From positions 1-64,000 of the forward strand of contig JBJMGS010000012.1 of the NCBI GenBank assembly GCA_045807785.1: 64,000 nt of DNA, written 5' to 3'. The notes under the pieces are model-generated. The model saw only the letters and a list, made by a program, of their open reading frames with translations, made no database searches and was not told where the DNA came from. This DNA comes from JAIVGV01 sp045807785. Lineage in GTDB: Bacteria > Acidobacteriota > Blastocatellia > Pyrinomonadales > Pyrinomonadaceae. Shown one piece after another: positions 54,479 through 63,911 of this stretch. Every line of letters begins with the position of its first letter. The first letter of the stretch is position 1. A program made the position numbers and the translations under genes.

Positions 54479-54979
54479 ATGAAAACCCACACGGCTAACT
54501 CTCATCTGCGGGCGACGCCCAGCATCAACGTCACACCGCTCATCGACGTGCTGCTCGTCCTGCTGATCATCTTCATGGTCATTGCGCCGCTCAAAGCCGC
54601 GCGCTTCAAGGCGCTCGTGCCTCAAGAGCCCCAACCAGATCGACAACACGTTGAGCTTAACCCGCTCACGCTGGTCGTCACCGTCGCACGTGATCTGCGG
54701 CTGCGGTTGAACGGCGGCGAATATCTCGGCACGGTAGAGAAGCCGGAGGGGCTGGTGGAGGAACTCAACCGGGTGATCCATGCGCGGGAGGCAGCGGGTA
54801 CTTTGCGGCAAGGACTGATCGCACTCGACACGGTTCCCGCGTCGGAGCGGATCGAGAAGACAGTCTTCATTAAAGCCCCGCGCGGGATTCGCTACGGCGA
54901 GGTGGCGCGCGTCATCGATCAAATCAAAGGCGCGGGCGCTAACCCGGTCGGGCTACAGATCGACGATCTCGATCCTTGA
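54479..54979 (+). CDS. ExbD/TolR-family biopolymer transport protein
   Basis: A 166-residue protein with a short cytoplasmic N-terminus and one membrane helix, NVTPLIDVLLVLLIIFMV, containing the conserved Asp (D23) of the proton channel. A periplasmic domain of about 120 residues ends in a YGEVARVIDQIKGAG motif. It normally pairs with an ExbB/TolQ protein in a proton-driven motor coupled to TonB or TolA, but no partner is encoded in this window, so it must work with a distant one. The ATG at 54479 has AGGAG upstream; the longer frame is not supported. Confidence 0.93.
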   Translation: MKTHTANSHLRATPSINVTPLIDVLLVLLIIFMVIAPLKAARFKALVPQEPQPDRQHVELNPLTLVVTVARDLRLRLNGGEYLGTVEKPEGLVEELNRVIHAREAAGTLRQGLIALDTVPASERIEKTVFIKAPRGIRYGEVARVIDQIKGAGANPVGLQIDDLDP

Positions 54980-55035
54980 GACTTTTTCGCCTTCAACTTT
55001 TTCGCCTGCAACTTGCCACGCTGCTGAAATCAAGC

Positions 55036-58000
55036 CTATCTCTTCTTCACCGCGACCTGTGCCCGTTCGCCCTCATCCACGCGGGCGGGCTGAACGAGCA
55101 GAGAGTCAACGACGGGCAGGCGCGCCGCCTCAGGCATCGGGGTCGCGCTGCCGCGCACGCTGAACCAGATCGCTTGGTTGAGGACGCGCGCGTCGGCCTG
55201 ATCGGCTTGATCGAGGTTCTGTTCGGCGCTGCGCTCCGCCCAGTAGCGCGCGGCTTCGTCGTGCGGCTTCGCGTTCAACAGGTTGTCGGGTGCAAGGTCG
55301 GGCAGGATCGCCTTGAAGGGTCTGAGGTCGGCGCGATCCTGAAAGATGTCGATGGGCGCGGCGGTCGCGTCGAGCTGGTTCATCGGCGCGAGCCCGAGCA
55401 GCAGCTCGATGGTGCGGATGAGGCTGACCGTCGTGTGGAACGTGTGGACGAGCGCGCCGGGTCGGTTGTAGGCGCTAATGACGAGCGCGGGCGCGCGGTG
55501 CGCGTCCACGTGATCAGGGCCGTCCTGCGCGTCGTCCTCGACGACGAGGATCGCCGTGTCGCGCCAGTAGGGGCTCGTCGAGATCGCCTCGACGAGCAGA
55601 CCGAGCGCATAGTCGTTGTCGGCGACGTAGAACTGAGGCGTCGGGAAATCCACCGTCATAGCTTCCGTGTGATCCGCCGGCAGGCGCACGATAGACAGGT
55701 TCGGCAGACGGTCGCCGCGACCCGCGCGCAAATCTTCGACGTAGCCGCGAAACTCCGTCAGCCACTCGCCCGCGCGCGACGTGCCGCGGAAACGCGCGTC
55801 GGCGTTCCACTGGCTGACGAGTGCGTCGCCGCCCGCCTCCTTCGCGGCGCGGTACGAGTCCGTGGTCATCGCGTCGGGCGACACCGTGTCGAAGTTGCGG
55901 AACGTCGTGCTGTGATGGCCTTCGAGTGAGCGCTTCGTCGGTACGGCGAAGGCGTTGGGCGAAGTGTCTGGATAAGTGCGCCGCCGGTTGGCGTTGACGG
56001 CGCGGACGAACGCTTCGGACTCGGTGCCGATGAACTCGCCGTAGTTGCGGTAGCTGAGCCCGGCGCGCGCGGCGGCGTCCCACAGGTAGAGCGACGCGGG
56101 CTCGGCAACGTCGCGCCCGCCGTTGAGATAGGGAACGAAGCGGCGGACGAAGTTGGCGATGTCTTCGGAGCTGACGGGCGTCGGCAAGACGGGCGCGGTC
56201 TTCGAGTCTCTGTCGGGGCGCAAGTCCGGCAGACCGTTGAAGCCCTCGAAGTCGTAGGGGCGACCTCGCGACGAATAGTTCCAGCGGAAGGCTTTATCCG
56301 TGTAGTCGGTCGAGATGGCGGCGGTTGACCAGTTGTGACCGTCGGCGCTCGCCTCGGCGTTGACGAAGAAGCGGTCGAGCAAGCCGAAGCGCAGCGCCAG
56401 CGCGCGCTGGTTCGGCGTGACGTTCTGTGGTTGGTTGCGCGGGCTGCGCGCGGCAACACTCGCGCCGAAGATGGCGAGCGTCGGATCGCCGTCGGCGCGG
56501 TTGCCGTCGCCCGCGCGCGCGAGATCACCGAAGAGCTGATCGTAGGTGCGGTTCTCTTTGATGACGTAAACGACGTGGCGGATCGGCGAGCGCGGCGCGC
56601 GGAAAAGACGCGTGCGCGGCGCGTCGAGCAGGCTGTCATTGCGCATCACCTGCCGCGTGTAGGCGGCGAGCGACGGCGCGTCGGGCACGCGGATCGCGCT
56701 GAAGTTGCCGGCGACGACGGCGACGCTGTACTCGCCGCCCGACTTCATCGCACGTCCTGTGCCCACCGGGAACCGGTCGTTCGGCGTGTTCGGCTCGCGA
56801 CCGGAATTGTTGACGACGACGGAAGAGTTTTCAAAGCCCATGCCCTTCCCGTTGCCGACGAAGACGGTCGAGCCGACGACTGCGACCGCCGAAGGGTACT
56901 GCCCCGTCGGAATAAAGCCGCGCACGCGACTGCGCCCCACATCACTATCCGCCGCGCCGTGCTCTGCGTCGCGCGGCGCGGCCGTCTGTCGTGCAAGCCG
57001 CCTCGCCGTGCCACGCGAGTTTGACGAAAGCGCGACGACCGCGACGGCGTTGCTATGCGCGTCGGCGACGTAGAGCGTCGCGCCATCTTCGGAGAGGGCA
57101 AGGCTTTCGGGCGTGTGGCCGCTCAATGAAGTCTCGGAAAGGCGGACGTTGATGCGCTCGACCTCGACCTCGCGCGCGGTGTCGATGACCGAGACGCTGT
57201 CGTCGTCCGAGTTCGCGACGTAGAGCCGCGTGCGCTCACGGTTCAGGATCATCGCGGTCGGGTGTCCGCCGACGGTGATGTGTCGGGCGAGCTTGTGCTC
57301 TCTCTCTCGCACGACGGCGACCGACGAGTTATTCCAACACGAGACGAAGATTTTTCGCGCGGCTCCATTTACGTCCGGCGGCGCGGCGTAGGCGACGCCG
57401 TAAGGATAGAGTTCGGTTCCACCGTCGTCGCGCAGATCGACGCGCGAGATTTGCGGCTTCACCGCGCTCAGGTCTGAGACGACGGCGAGGCTGTCGTCGA
57501 GGTTGTTGGCGACGAAGAGCGTGTCGCCGTCGTCGCTGATGGCGAGCCCGGTCGGATAGACGCTAGCGCGCCCGTCATTTTCGCGCGGCGTCGGCTTAGA
57601 CTGCGCGAGCGGGGCGAGATCGATGAAAGGGGCTTTGACCTTCGTGTCGGGGCCGGGTGAGGCGGGCGAGACGGGCTCGCGCGCGCCGGGCGTCAAGCGG
57701 AAGACCCAGACTTTATTCTCGACGCCGCCCGCGACGTACATTCTGAACGCTCCATCGGCGTCCGGCTGCGGCGCGAAGACCAGGCCGACGTTCGCGCTCT
57801 GTGGCGTCGGGAAGTAAACATTCTGCACGACGGCGGGCGCAGGTGCAGGCTCCGTATCGATGACGGAGAGCGACTGCTGCGCTTTGTTCGTCGCGGCGCT
57901 GAACTGCAGGCCGTAGCCGCTGTTGACGGCGACGAGGTAGCGTCCGCGCCCGTTCGCGCCGCCGCGCTCCGGGCTGCGCACGAAGTCCACGGGCAGCGCG

Positions 58001-58206
58001 CCGACCGCGGGCTGACGCGTCGTCAAGTCCATGACGAGTTCGCCCGCGGGCGTAATGGGGCGTCCCTCCGACGCCGGGCTGTTTGACACGCGCACGTCCG
58101 CCGAAGAGATCGAGAGCCCGGAAACGAGCGCGAGGCAGACGACGACCGATGCGAGCGCGAAGACGTAACCGCGCGCCACATTCATCTGCCGAGACAAGTG
58201 CCTCAT
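55036..58206 (-). CDS. Exported YVTN-type propeller fused to a phosphoesterase domain
   Basis: A 1056-residue protein with an N-terminal hydrophobic signal segment (about 12-35). The first 530 residues form a beta-propeller with repeats such as TGLAISDDGDTLFVANN, TRLYVANSDDDSVSVID and ATLYVADAHSNAVAVV. From about 545 comes a phospholipase C-type phosphoesterase (alkaline phosphatase superfamily): VVYVIKENRTYDQLFGDL supplies the metal-binding start, and VVEDDAQDGPDHVDAHR the distal metal ligands. The start overlaps the glgB stop as ATGA. Propeller-phosphoesterase fusions are known in soil bacteria; the substrate is undetermined. Coupling to glycogen genes may be only positional. Confidence 0.87.
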   Translation of the reverse strand: MRHLSRQMNVARGYVFALASVVVCLALVSGLSISSADVRVSNSPASEGRPITPAGELVMDLTTRQPAVGALPVDFVRSPERGGANGRGRYLVAVNSGYGLQFSAATNKAQQSLSVIDTEPAPAPAVVQNVYFPTPQSANVGLVFAPQPDADGAFRMYVAGGVENKVWVFRLTPGAREPVSPASPGPDTKVKAPFIDLAPLAQSKPTPRENDGRASVYPTGLAISDDGDTLFVANNLDDSLAVVSDLSAVKPQISRVDLRDDGGTELYPYGVAYAAPPDVNGAARKIFVSCWNNSSVAVVREREHKLARHITVGGHPTAMILNRERTRLYVANSDDDSVSVIDTAREVEVERINVRLSETSLSGHTPESLALSEDGATLYVADAHSNAVAVVALSSNSRGTARRLARQTAAPRDAEHGAADSDVGRSRVRGFIPTGQYPSAVAVVGSTVFVGNGKGMGFENSSVVVNNSGREPNTPNDRFPVGTGRAMKSGGEYSVAVVAGNFSAIRVPDAPSLAAYTRQVMRNDSLLDAPRTRLFRAPRSPIRHVVYVIKENRTYDQLFGDLARAGDGNRADGDPTLAIFGASVAARSPRNQPQNVTPNQRALALRFGLLDRFFVNAEASADGHNWSTAAISTDYTDKAFRWNYSSRGRPYDFEGFNGLPDLRPDRDSKTAPVLPTPVSSEDIANFVRRFVPYLNGGRDVAEPASLYLWDAAARAGLSYRNYGEFIGTESEAFVRAVNANRRRTYPDTSPNAFAVPTKRSLEGHHSTTFRNFDTVSPDAMTTDSYRAAKEAGGDALVSQWNADARFRGTSRAGEWLTEFRGYVEDLRAGRGDRLPNLSIVRLPADHTEAMTVDFPTPQFYVADNDYALGLLVEAISTSPYWRDTAILVVEDDAQDGPDHVDAHRAPALVISAYNRPGALVHTFHTTVSLIRTIELLLGLAPMNQLDATAAPIDIFQDRADLRPFKAILPDLAPDNLLNAKPHDEAARYWAERSAEQNLDQADQADARVLNQAIWFSVRGSATPMPEAARLPVVDSLLVQPARVDEGERAQVAVKKR

Positions 58207-60572
58207 CCGCGCATCCCCTTTCGGCTTGAACGTCGGCGCGGCTTGATCGAAGCGGTGCCCGCGGCGTCCGGCGAACTCGCATCGCCTTCTGGCGAGCCTG
58301 CGTCGGGCGAAGCCGAGTTGTCATCAATCTTGTGCGACGATGCGGCGCTTTCTACGTCCCCGTCCGACTTACTTTCGGTGCGCGGGACTTCGAGCCACAC
58401 GGTCGTGAGCGGCGGCAGGGCGAGCGCCGCCGAGTAGTCGCGCCCGTGCAGCGGTTGCGCTTCGGCTTCGAGTGTTGGAAGTGCCGACGAGCCGCCGAAG
58501 GTTTCGTCGTCGGTGTTGAGCAGCACACGGTAGCCGCCCGGCGCGGGCAGGGCGAGCCGGTAGTCCCTCGCCTCGTTCGCGAAGTTGCAGACGCAGACCA
58601 GTTCCCTCTGCGCACGCGGCGCGCGGCGCAAATACGCGATGATGCCGCCCGAAGCGTCTCCCGCGTCGATCCACTCGAACCCCGCGGGCTCCTGGTCGGC
58701 TTCCCACAGCGCGGGCTCGTCCCGGTAAATCCGGTTCAGCTCGCGAACCAGGCGGCGGACGCCCTCATGCGCGGGTTCATTCGTCAGGTGCCAGTCGAGG
58801 CTCTGCGCGTCGTTCCACTCGCGCCACTGCGCCAGCTCGCCGCCCATGAACAGCAACTGCTTGCCCGGATGCGCCCACATGTGCGCGTAGAGGGCGCGAA
58901 GGGTCGCAAACTTCTCCATGGCTGTGCGCCCGCTCATCTTGTTGAGCATCGAGCCCTTCATGTGGACGACTTCGTCGTGCGAGAAGGGGAGGATGAACTT
59001 TTCACTCCACGCGTAAACCAGTCCGAACGTCAGATCGTTTTGGTGGAAGCGTTGGTAGAGCGGGTCGCGCTCGAAGTAGCGCAGCGTGTCGTGCATCCAG
59101 CCCATGTTCCACTTGAAGTCAAAACCCAGTCCGCCCTCGCCCACCGGGTGACTCACGCGCGGGAACGCCGTTGACTCTTCCGCGATCATCAACGCGCCCG
59201 CCTGCTCGGCGTGGACTGTCACGTTCAGCTCGCGCAGCAGATCAATGGCCTCTAAATTTTCGCGACCGCCGAACCGGTTCGGGAGCCAGCGACCGTCGTC
59301 GCGGCTGTAGTCGAGATAGAGCATCGAAGCGACAGCGTCCACGCGCAGCCCGTCGAGGTGAAACTCGTCGAGCCAGAACAGGGCGTTTGCTAGGAGAAAG
59401 TTTTTCACCTCGTTGCGCCCGTAGTTGAAGATGTAGGTGCCCCAGTCTGGATGTTCGCCGCGGCGCGGGTCTTGATGTTCATAGAGCGCCGTGCCGTCGA
59501 AGCGACCGAGCGACCAGGCGTCTTTCGGGAAGTGCGCGGGAACCCAGTCCATGATGACGCCAAAATTCCGGCGGTGCAGGTAATCCACGAGATAGCGGAA
59601 GTCGTCTGGCGAGCCGAAGCGCGCGGTCGGCGCGAAGTAGTTCGCCACTTGATAGCCCCAAGAGCCGCCGTAAGGATGCCCCTTGAGCGGCAGGAACTCG
59701 ACGTGCGTGAAATTCATCTCGGCGAGGTAGTCGGCGAGCGCGGGCGCGCTCTCTCGGTAAGTCAGCGAGCGGTTCTCCTCTTCGAGGACGCGCCGCCAGG
59801 AACCGAGGTGGATTTCGTAGATCGACATCGGTGAGCGCTGTTGGTCGCGCGCGGCGCGGCGTGCCATCCACTCGTCGTCGCCGAATTCATAGCTCGACGC
59901 GAAGACGATGGACGACGTGGCTGGCGGCACTTCCGCCCTTTGCGCGTAAGGGTCGGCTTTGAGGAAGGGGGGCGTGCCGCGCCGATGAATTTCGTACTTG
60001 TAGAGCGCGCCCGGCAAGACTTCCGGCACGAACAACTCCCACACGCCAGAGGTGCCGAGCCGTCGCATCGGATGCGCGCGACCGTCCCAAAAGTTGAAGC
60101 TTCCGACGACGCTCACGCCGTCCGCGTTCGGAGCCCACACGGCGAAGGCGACGCCGCGCACCTCGCCGAACTGTCGGACGTGCGCGCCGAGCTTTTCATA
60201 GACTTTCAGGTGCCGCCCCTCGTTGAAGAGGTGCTCGTCGAGCGAGCCGAAGGTGGGGAGAAAGACGTAAGGGTCGTGCTGCTCGAAGACGCGACCGTCC
60301 GGCTCATGAGTCCTCAGCTTGTAGGGGAAGACCTGCGTGCGATCTTCGACCAACAGCTCGAAGAGCCCGCGCGGGTGCGCGAGCGTCATCTCGCGCGTGC
60401 CTACGCCTTCGGCAAGCAGCTCGACGCGTGCCGCGCCCGGTCGCCACGCGCGCACCCACACGCCGCGCGGCGATGGATGCGCGCCGAGGATGGAGTGCGG
60501 GTCTGTATGCGTGAGCGAGAACAGCCGCTCAAGCTCGCGCGCGGAGACAAGTGTTGGCGTGATCGGCTCCAT
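58203..60572 (-). CDS. glgB: 1,4-alpha-glucan branching enzyme
   Basis: A 789-residue GH13 enzyme that forms alpha-1,6 branches in glycogen. It has an extra N-terminal beta domain (about 1-110), a CBM48-like domain (about 120-215) with WAPNADGVSVVGSFNFWDG, and the catalytic barrel with nucleophile D412 (DGLRVDAV), acid E465 (MIAEEST) and H532/D533 (PFSHDEVVHMKGS). A beta domain follows. The last 55 residues are an unusual Ser/Asp-rich then Arg-rich tail beyond the normal end. The ATG at 60572 is preferred over a TTG one codon upstream. It lies 23 bases after the GH57 gene, forming an alpha-glucan operon. Confidence 0.96.
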   Translation of the reverse strand: MEPITPTLVSARELERLFSLTHTDPHSILGAHPSPRGVWVRAWRPGAARVELLAEGVGTREMTLAHPRGLFELLVEDRTQVFPYKLRTHEPDGRVFEQHDPYVFLPTFGSLDEHLFNEGRHLKVYEKLGAHVRQFGEVRGVAFAVWAPNADGVSVVGSFNFWDGRAHPMRRLGTSGVWELFVPEVLPGALYKYEIHRRGTPPFLKADPYAQRAEVPPATSSIVFASSYEFGDDEWMARRAARDQQRSPMSIYEIHLGSWRRVLEEENRSLTYRESAPALADYLAEMNFTHVEFLPLKGHPYGGSWGYQVANYFAPTARFGSPDDFRYLVDYLHRRNFGVIMDWVPAHFPKDAWSLGRFDGTALYEHQDPRRGEHPDWGTYIFNYGRNEVKNFLLANALFWLDEFHLDGLRVDAVASMLYLDYSRDDGRWLPNRFGGRENLEAIDLLRELNVTVHAEQAGALMIAEESTAFPRVSHPVGEGGLGFDFKWNMGWMHDTLRYFERDPLYQRFHQNDLTFGLVYAWSEKFILPFSHDEVVHMKGSMLNKMSGRTAMEKFATLRALYAHMWAHPGKQLLFMGGELAQWREWNDAQSLDWHLTNEPAHEGVRRLVRELNRIYRDEPALWEADQEPAGFEWIDAGDASGGIIAYLRRAPRAQRELVCVCNFANEARDYRLALPAPGGYRVLLNTDDETFGGSSALPTLEAEAQPLHGRDYSAALALPPLTTVWLEVPRTESKSDGDVESAASSHKIDDNSASPDAGSPEGDASSPDAAGTASIKPRRRSSRKGMRG

Positions 60573-60595
60573 CAAAACTTTGACGCGGCGTCAAC

Positions 60596-63094
60596 TTACG
60601 ACAGCGCCGTCTCTCGGACGCCCTGCGCGTCGTCGTCCGTCACCGCGTCGGCGACGGACTTTCCCACAGTCTTAGTTTCACTTTCAGTTTGCTCAAACAG
60701 AACTGGTGACAAGCCGAGTGTGAGCGCCAGACCACGAAGCGCATCGCGCCCCGCGCCTTCTCGCACAGACTCGTAGGCGATCTCCTGTGCGCGCTCGACG
60801 TCTGCGTCGAGACCGAGACTGTGCGCGACGCGGATCAGCTCGAAGGCGGCCGCGAGATTTTCCGGCGTGGGCGCAGCGACCGTCTCGCCGACGGCGCGCG
60901 TAATCAGTCGCTCGACGCTACGGCGCGTGCGTGCGCGGTCGATCCGGTAGCCGAGCCGCGCGATCTCGTCGGCGATCTCGACCGCCGCGCGCAAGGAAGC
61001 TGGCGACGGGTCGCGCTCAAGACTTTGCAGGCTCAACTCGAAGCGGCGACCGACGGTGAACTCGGCGGCAGCGCGCAGCTCCGGCGGCAGCTCGAAGCCC
61101 GCGTCGTGCAGCATCTCGATGTTGCGCCGGTTCTCTTCGTAGAGAAACTCGTACTGCTCTGTGAAGCGCCCGATCATCTGCCCGAAAACGATCTCGTAGA
61201 TGCCCTCGCGACCTTCGGGCAGCAGATGCTCCAGCCCGAACTCGTCAGGTCCGAACTCCTCGCGCACGAGACGCAGCAGGCGCGGCAGCGACGCGGTGCG
61301 AAACTCTTCCCGCAGTTTTTGCGCCGCCGCGGCGAACGCCGCCTCGCCCTCCGCCTCGCGCAGCGCACAGTAGAAGTCCACGTCGCCGAAGTGCATCGAG
61401 GCGGCGGCGAAGTCGAAGTGCCTGCCGGTCGCGCGCGAACGCAGGCTCAGCCGCTCGGTCGAGAGCGCGAGCCTTCCGTGCTGCCGCATCTCGAAATCTC
61501 GGCGCGCGTAGTCGTAACCGGCGGACTGCCCGACAGCTTCGGGCGCGGCGACGAGACCCGAAATGGCGAGACTGGCCGCGACCCGGCGCGGCGAGACGCG
61601 CGAGGTTTCGACCTGCGCGCGGAAGATGTCCGCTCCGTTGCCGTGAACGCTCTCGTTACTCTCGGCTTCCGCGAGCAGTTCGAGAAATTGCGCGCGCGGC
61701 GATGCGGCATCCAACTCGTCGAGGAGATCTAGCACGCGCGCGGCGTAGCGCAAGTCCTGCACCGTCTCGATGCCGGAAATGTCGTTAAAGAACCAGCCGC
61801 AGCTCGTGAACATCATCAGCGACGCGCGCTGCATTTCGAGCAAGGATAGCGCGCGCACCTCTCCGGCATCGCCGAGGTCGTGCGCGGCTTGCTCGCGTAA
61901 AAACTGAGCGCGGTCTTGCGCGCCGCTGAGCAGCGCGACGTAGCGGTCGCGCGCGCGCCAAGGGTCGCAGAAGAGATCGCCGCCCTGTCGCTCGAACACG
62001 CGGGCGGCTTCGTCGCGCAGGAAGTTGAGCGCGCGGCGCAGGGGCGCGCGCCAGCGCTGGTTCCAGCCTTCGGGCGCGCCGGCGTGGCAACTGCAATCGC
62101 GCGCCCAGCGGCCGAGTCCGTGCGCGCAGCTCCAGGCCGTGCCCTCGCCTGCCGCGTTGTGCCGCAGCTCGACCTCCCACGCGGGCTGGTTCTGTTCCAG
62201 GAACTCGCCGTAGTTCGTCACGCGAAACCCGCGCGCGGGCGCTTCGACTTCGAGCGTGTAGGCGAGGCAGCGGTCGCCGAACTTGAAGTGGTGCCCGTAG
62301 GTCTCGCCGTCGGTCGCGACGTTGACGAGACCGCCGCGCCCGGCGGCGCGCTCGAACCGCTCGACGAGAAGGTGACTCGACGCGAGCACGCCGTCGAAGG
62401 CGACAGACTTGACGAGCTGGCCGTCGTAGAAAAAGATGGCGATGGAGCGACCCGATCCGTCGCGGTGGAAATAGCGGTAAGGCACGCCGGTGTCGAGTGC
62501 GCCGTCAACGACCGACTCCCACACGCGCGCGCCGAGGGGACGCACGCGCGCCGCTTGAAAGGGCGAGAGGATGACGTAAGCCAGACCTTCGTCGATGAGC
62601 GCGCCGAGTGTCGCGTCGTCGCAGGCGGTTTCGGGGAGCCAGAGCGATTCGGGGTCGCGCCCAAACCTGTGTTTGAAGTCCGCCACGCCCCAGCGGATTT
62701 CCGTCAGCCGGTCGCGCTCGTTGCACAGCGGGAGGATCGAGTGGTGGTAGCCCTGCGCGATGGCGTTGCTGTGCCCGCCGCGCGTGCGCGCGCTCGCGCG
62801 GTCGGCGGCGATGACACGCGCGTAGGTTTGCGGGTGGTAGCGTTCGAGCCAGTTGAAGAGCGTCGCGCCGAAGTTGAAATTGATGTGCGCGTAGTTGTTG
62901 ACGATCCGCTCGACGCGACCGTAAGCGTCCACGACGCGCGCGAAGGCGTTCGGACGGTAGCACTCGAACTGGATGCGCTCGTTCCAGTCGTGGAAGGGGC
63001 GCGCGCCCGGCTGTCGCTCGATGGAATTCGTCCACGGGTTTTCGCGCGGCGGCTGGTAAAAATGGCCGTGGACGATGAGCGCAGTCTTCTCCAT
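60596..63094 (-). CDS. Glycoside hydrolase family 57 protein with DUF3536
   Basis: An 832-residue protein. The GH57 barrel begins with VHGHFYQPPRENPW. The probable nucleophile is E155 in WLPETACD and the acid D262 in NVATDGETYGHHF, both in conserved GH57 contexts. A DUF3536-type helical C-terminal region of about 500 residues follows. The family includes alpha-amylases, branching enzymes and 4-alpha-glucanotransferases acting on alpha-glucans. No signal peptide is seen, so a cytoplasmic role in glycogen metabolism with the adjacent GlgB is likely. The exact activity, branching or debranching, cannot be read from the sequence. Confidence 0.93.
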   Translation of the reverse strand: MEKTALIVHGHFYQPPRENPWTNSIERQPGARPFHDWNERIQFECYRPNAFARVVDAYGRVERIVNNYAHINFNFGATLFNWLERYHPQTYARVIAADRASARTRGGHSNAIAQGYHHSILPLCNERDRLTEIRWGVADFKHRFGRDPESLWLPETACDDATLGALIDEGLAYVILSPFQAARVRPLGARVWESVVDGALDTGVPYRYFHRDGSGRSIAIFFYDGQLVKSVAFDGVLASSHLLVERFERAAGRGGLVNVATDGETYGHHFKFGDRCLAYTLEVEAPARGFRVTNYGEFLEQNQPAWEVELRHNAAGEGTAWSCAHGLGRWARDCSCHAGAPEGWNQRWRAPLRRALNFLRDEAARVFERQGGDLFCDPWRARDRYVALLSGAQDRAQFLREQAAHDLGDAGEVRALSLLEMQRASLMMFTSCGWFFNDISGIETVQDLRYAARVLDLLDELDAASPRAQFLELLAEAESNESVHGNGADIFRAQVETSRVSPRRVAASLAISGLVAAPEAVGQSAGYDYARRDFEMRQHGRLALSTERLSLRSRATGRHFDFAAASMHFGDVDFYCALREAEGEAAFAAAAQKLREEFRTASLPRLLRLVREEFGPDEFGLEHLLPEGREGIYEIVFGQMIGRFTEQYEFLYEENRRNIEMLHDAGFELPPELRAAAEFTVGRRFELSLQSLERDPSPASLRAAVEIADEIARLGYRIDRARTRRSVERLITRAVGETVAAPTPENLAAAFELIRVAHSLGLDADVERAQEIAYESVREGAGRDALRGLALTLGLSPVLFEQTESETKTVGKSVADAVTDDDAQGVRETALS

Positions 63095-63368
63095 CCGTCT
63101 CGTTCCCCGTCGAAAGGCGCGCGTGGGATGGATCGCCCGTCGCGCGAAAAATGGCTGGAATGGAATTGCGCCGTCAGTCTATCAAATCGGCGGCTCGCGC
63201 GCGACACGAGTCAGTGCGCGGCTCGTCGGTCTTGTCGCCGCGCATAGGGTTGTAGTAAGTTGCAGAAAAGTTTCCGATTCGACTGAAGTAGCGCGCGGAC
63301 GGCGGCGGGAAAATCCGCCCACTTCCGTGCGTGTCATGGTTTGCGGCACGAGGCAAGGAGGCACAGAG

Positions 63369-63911
63369 ATGGCAAAGCGCATTGATGAGAGCGTGGGGGC
63401 GCGGGGCGGGCAGAAAGGCTCGGCGCGTGTGAGTAAGAAGGATCAGATTCTGTCGCTCTACATGTCGGGCATCACGGAGGTCGAAGACCTGTCGATCATC
63501 ACGGGCTCGCGTCCGAGCTACGTCGGTTCGACGTTGCAGGAGGCGGGACTGAAGACCGGCTACTTCGATCTCTACACCTCTTCGGCCCACCCGATGAACG
63601 TCTATTCCAAGTTTTTCGCCAACCGACTCGGCTTCAAAGACGAGGAGACGGCGAGAGAGAGCGTCGAGATCGTCGACCGCCTACACCAACAGTTCGAGCT
63701 GGCTGGCGACCGCGCCGGCCAACACCACGCACTCTCAATGGCGCTCGTGATGTACGACCGCGCGCGCTGGACGGGCAAGGCGGCGGAGGCAAACATCTTC
63801 CGCGCGTGGCTCTTAAACAATCTCACGGAGGCGGTCGCGTCATCCGGCGATGAAGACGGGGAAGACGCGGAGGACGCAGGTCGGTCGCGTTCGCGCACTA
63901 CTCACGGCTGA
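63369..63911 (+). CDS. Small helix-turn-helix-like protein of unknown function
   Basis: A 180-residue protein. After a basic, Gly-rich N-terminus, residues 20-60 read as a putative helix-turn-helix (SKKDQILSLYMSGITEVED, then ITGSRPSYVGSTLQEAG), resembling the DNA-reading part of resolvase- or RNA polymerase sigma-like HTHs. The central region (about 60-145) is helical with conserved-looking Trp residues, and the last 25 residues are acidic then Ser/Arg-rich. AAGGAGG lies 7 bases before the ATG, while the long upstream open frame overlaps the divergent GH57 gene and is rejected. I do not recognise the family. It is transcribed divergently from the alpha-glucan operon. Confidence 0.72.
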   Translation: MAKRIDESVGARGGQKGSARVSKKDQILSLYMSGITEVEDLSIITGSRPSYVGSTLQEAGLKTGYFDLYTSSAHPMNVYSKFFANRLGFKDEETARESVEIVDRLHQQFELAGDRAGQHHALSMALVMYDRARWTGKAAEANIFRAWLLNNLTEAVASSGDEDGEDAEDAGRSRSRTTHG

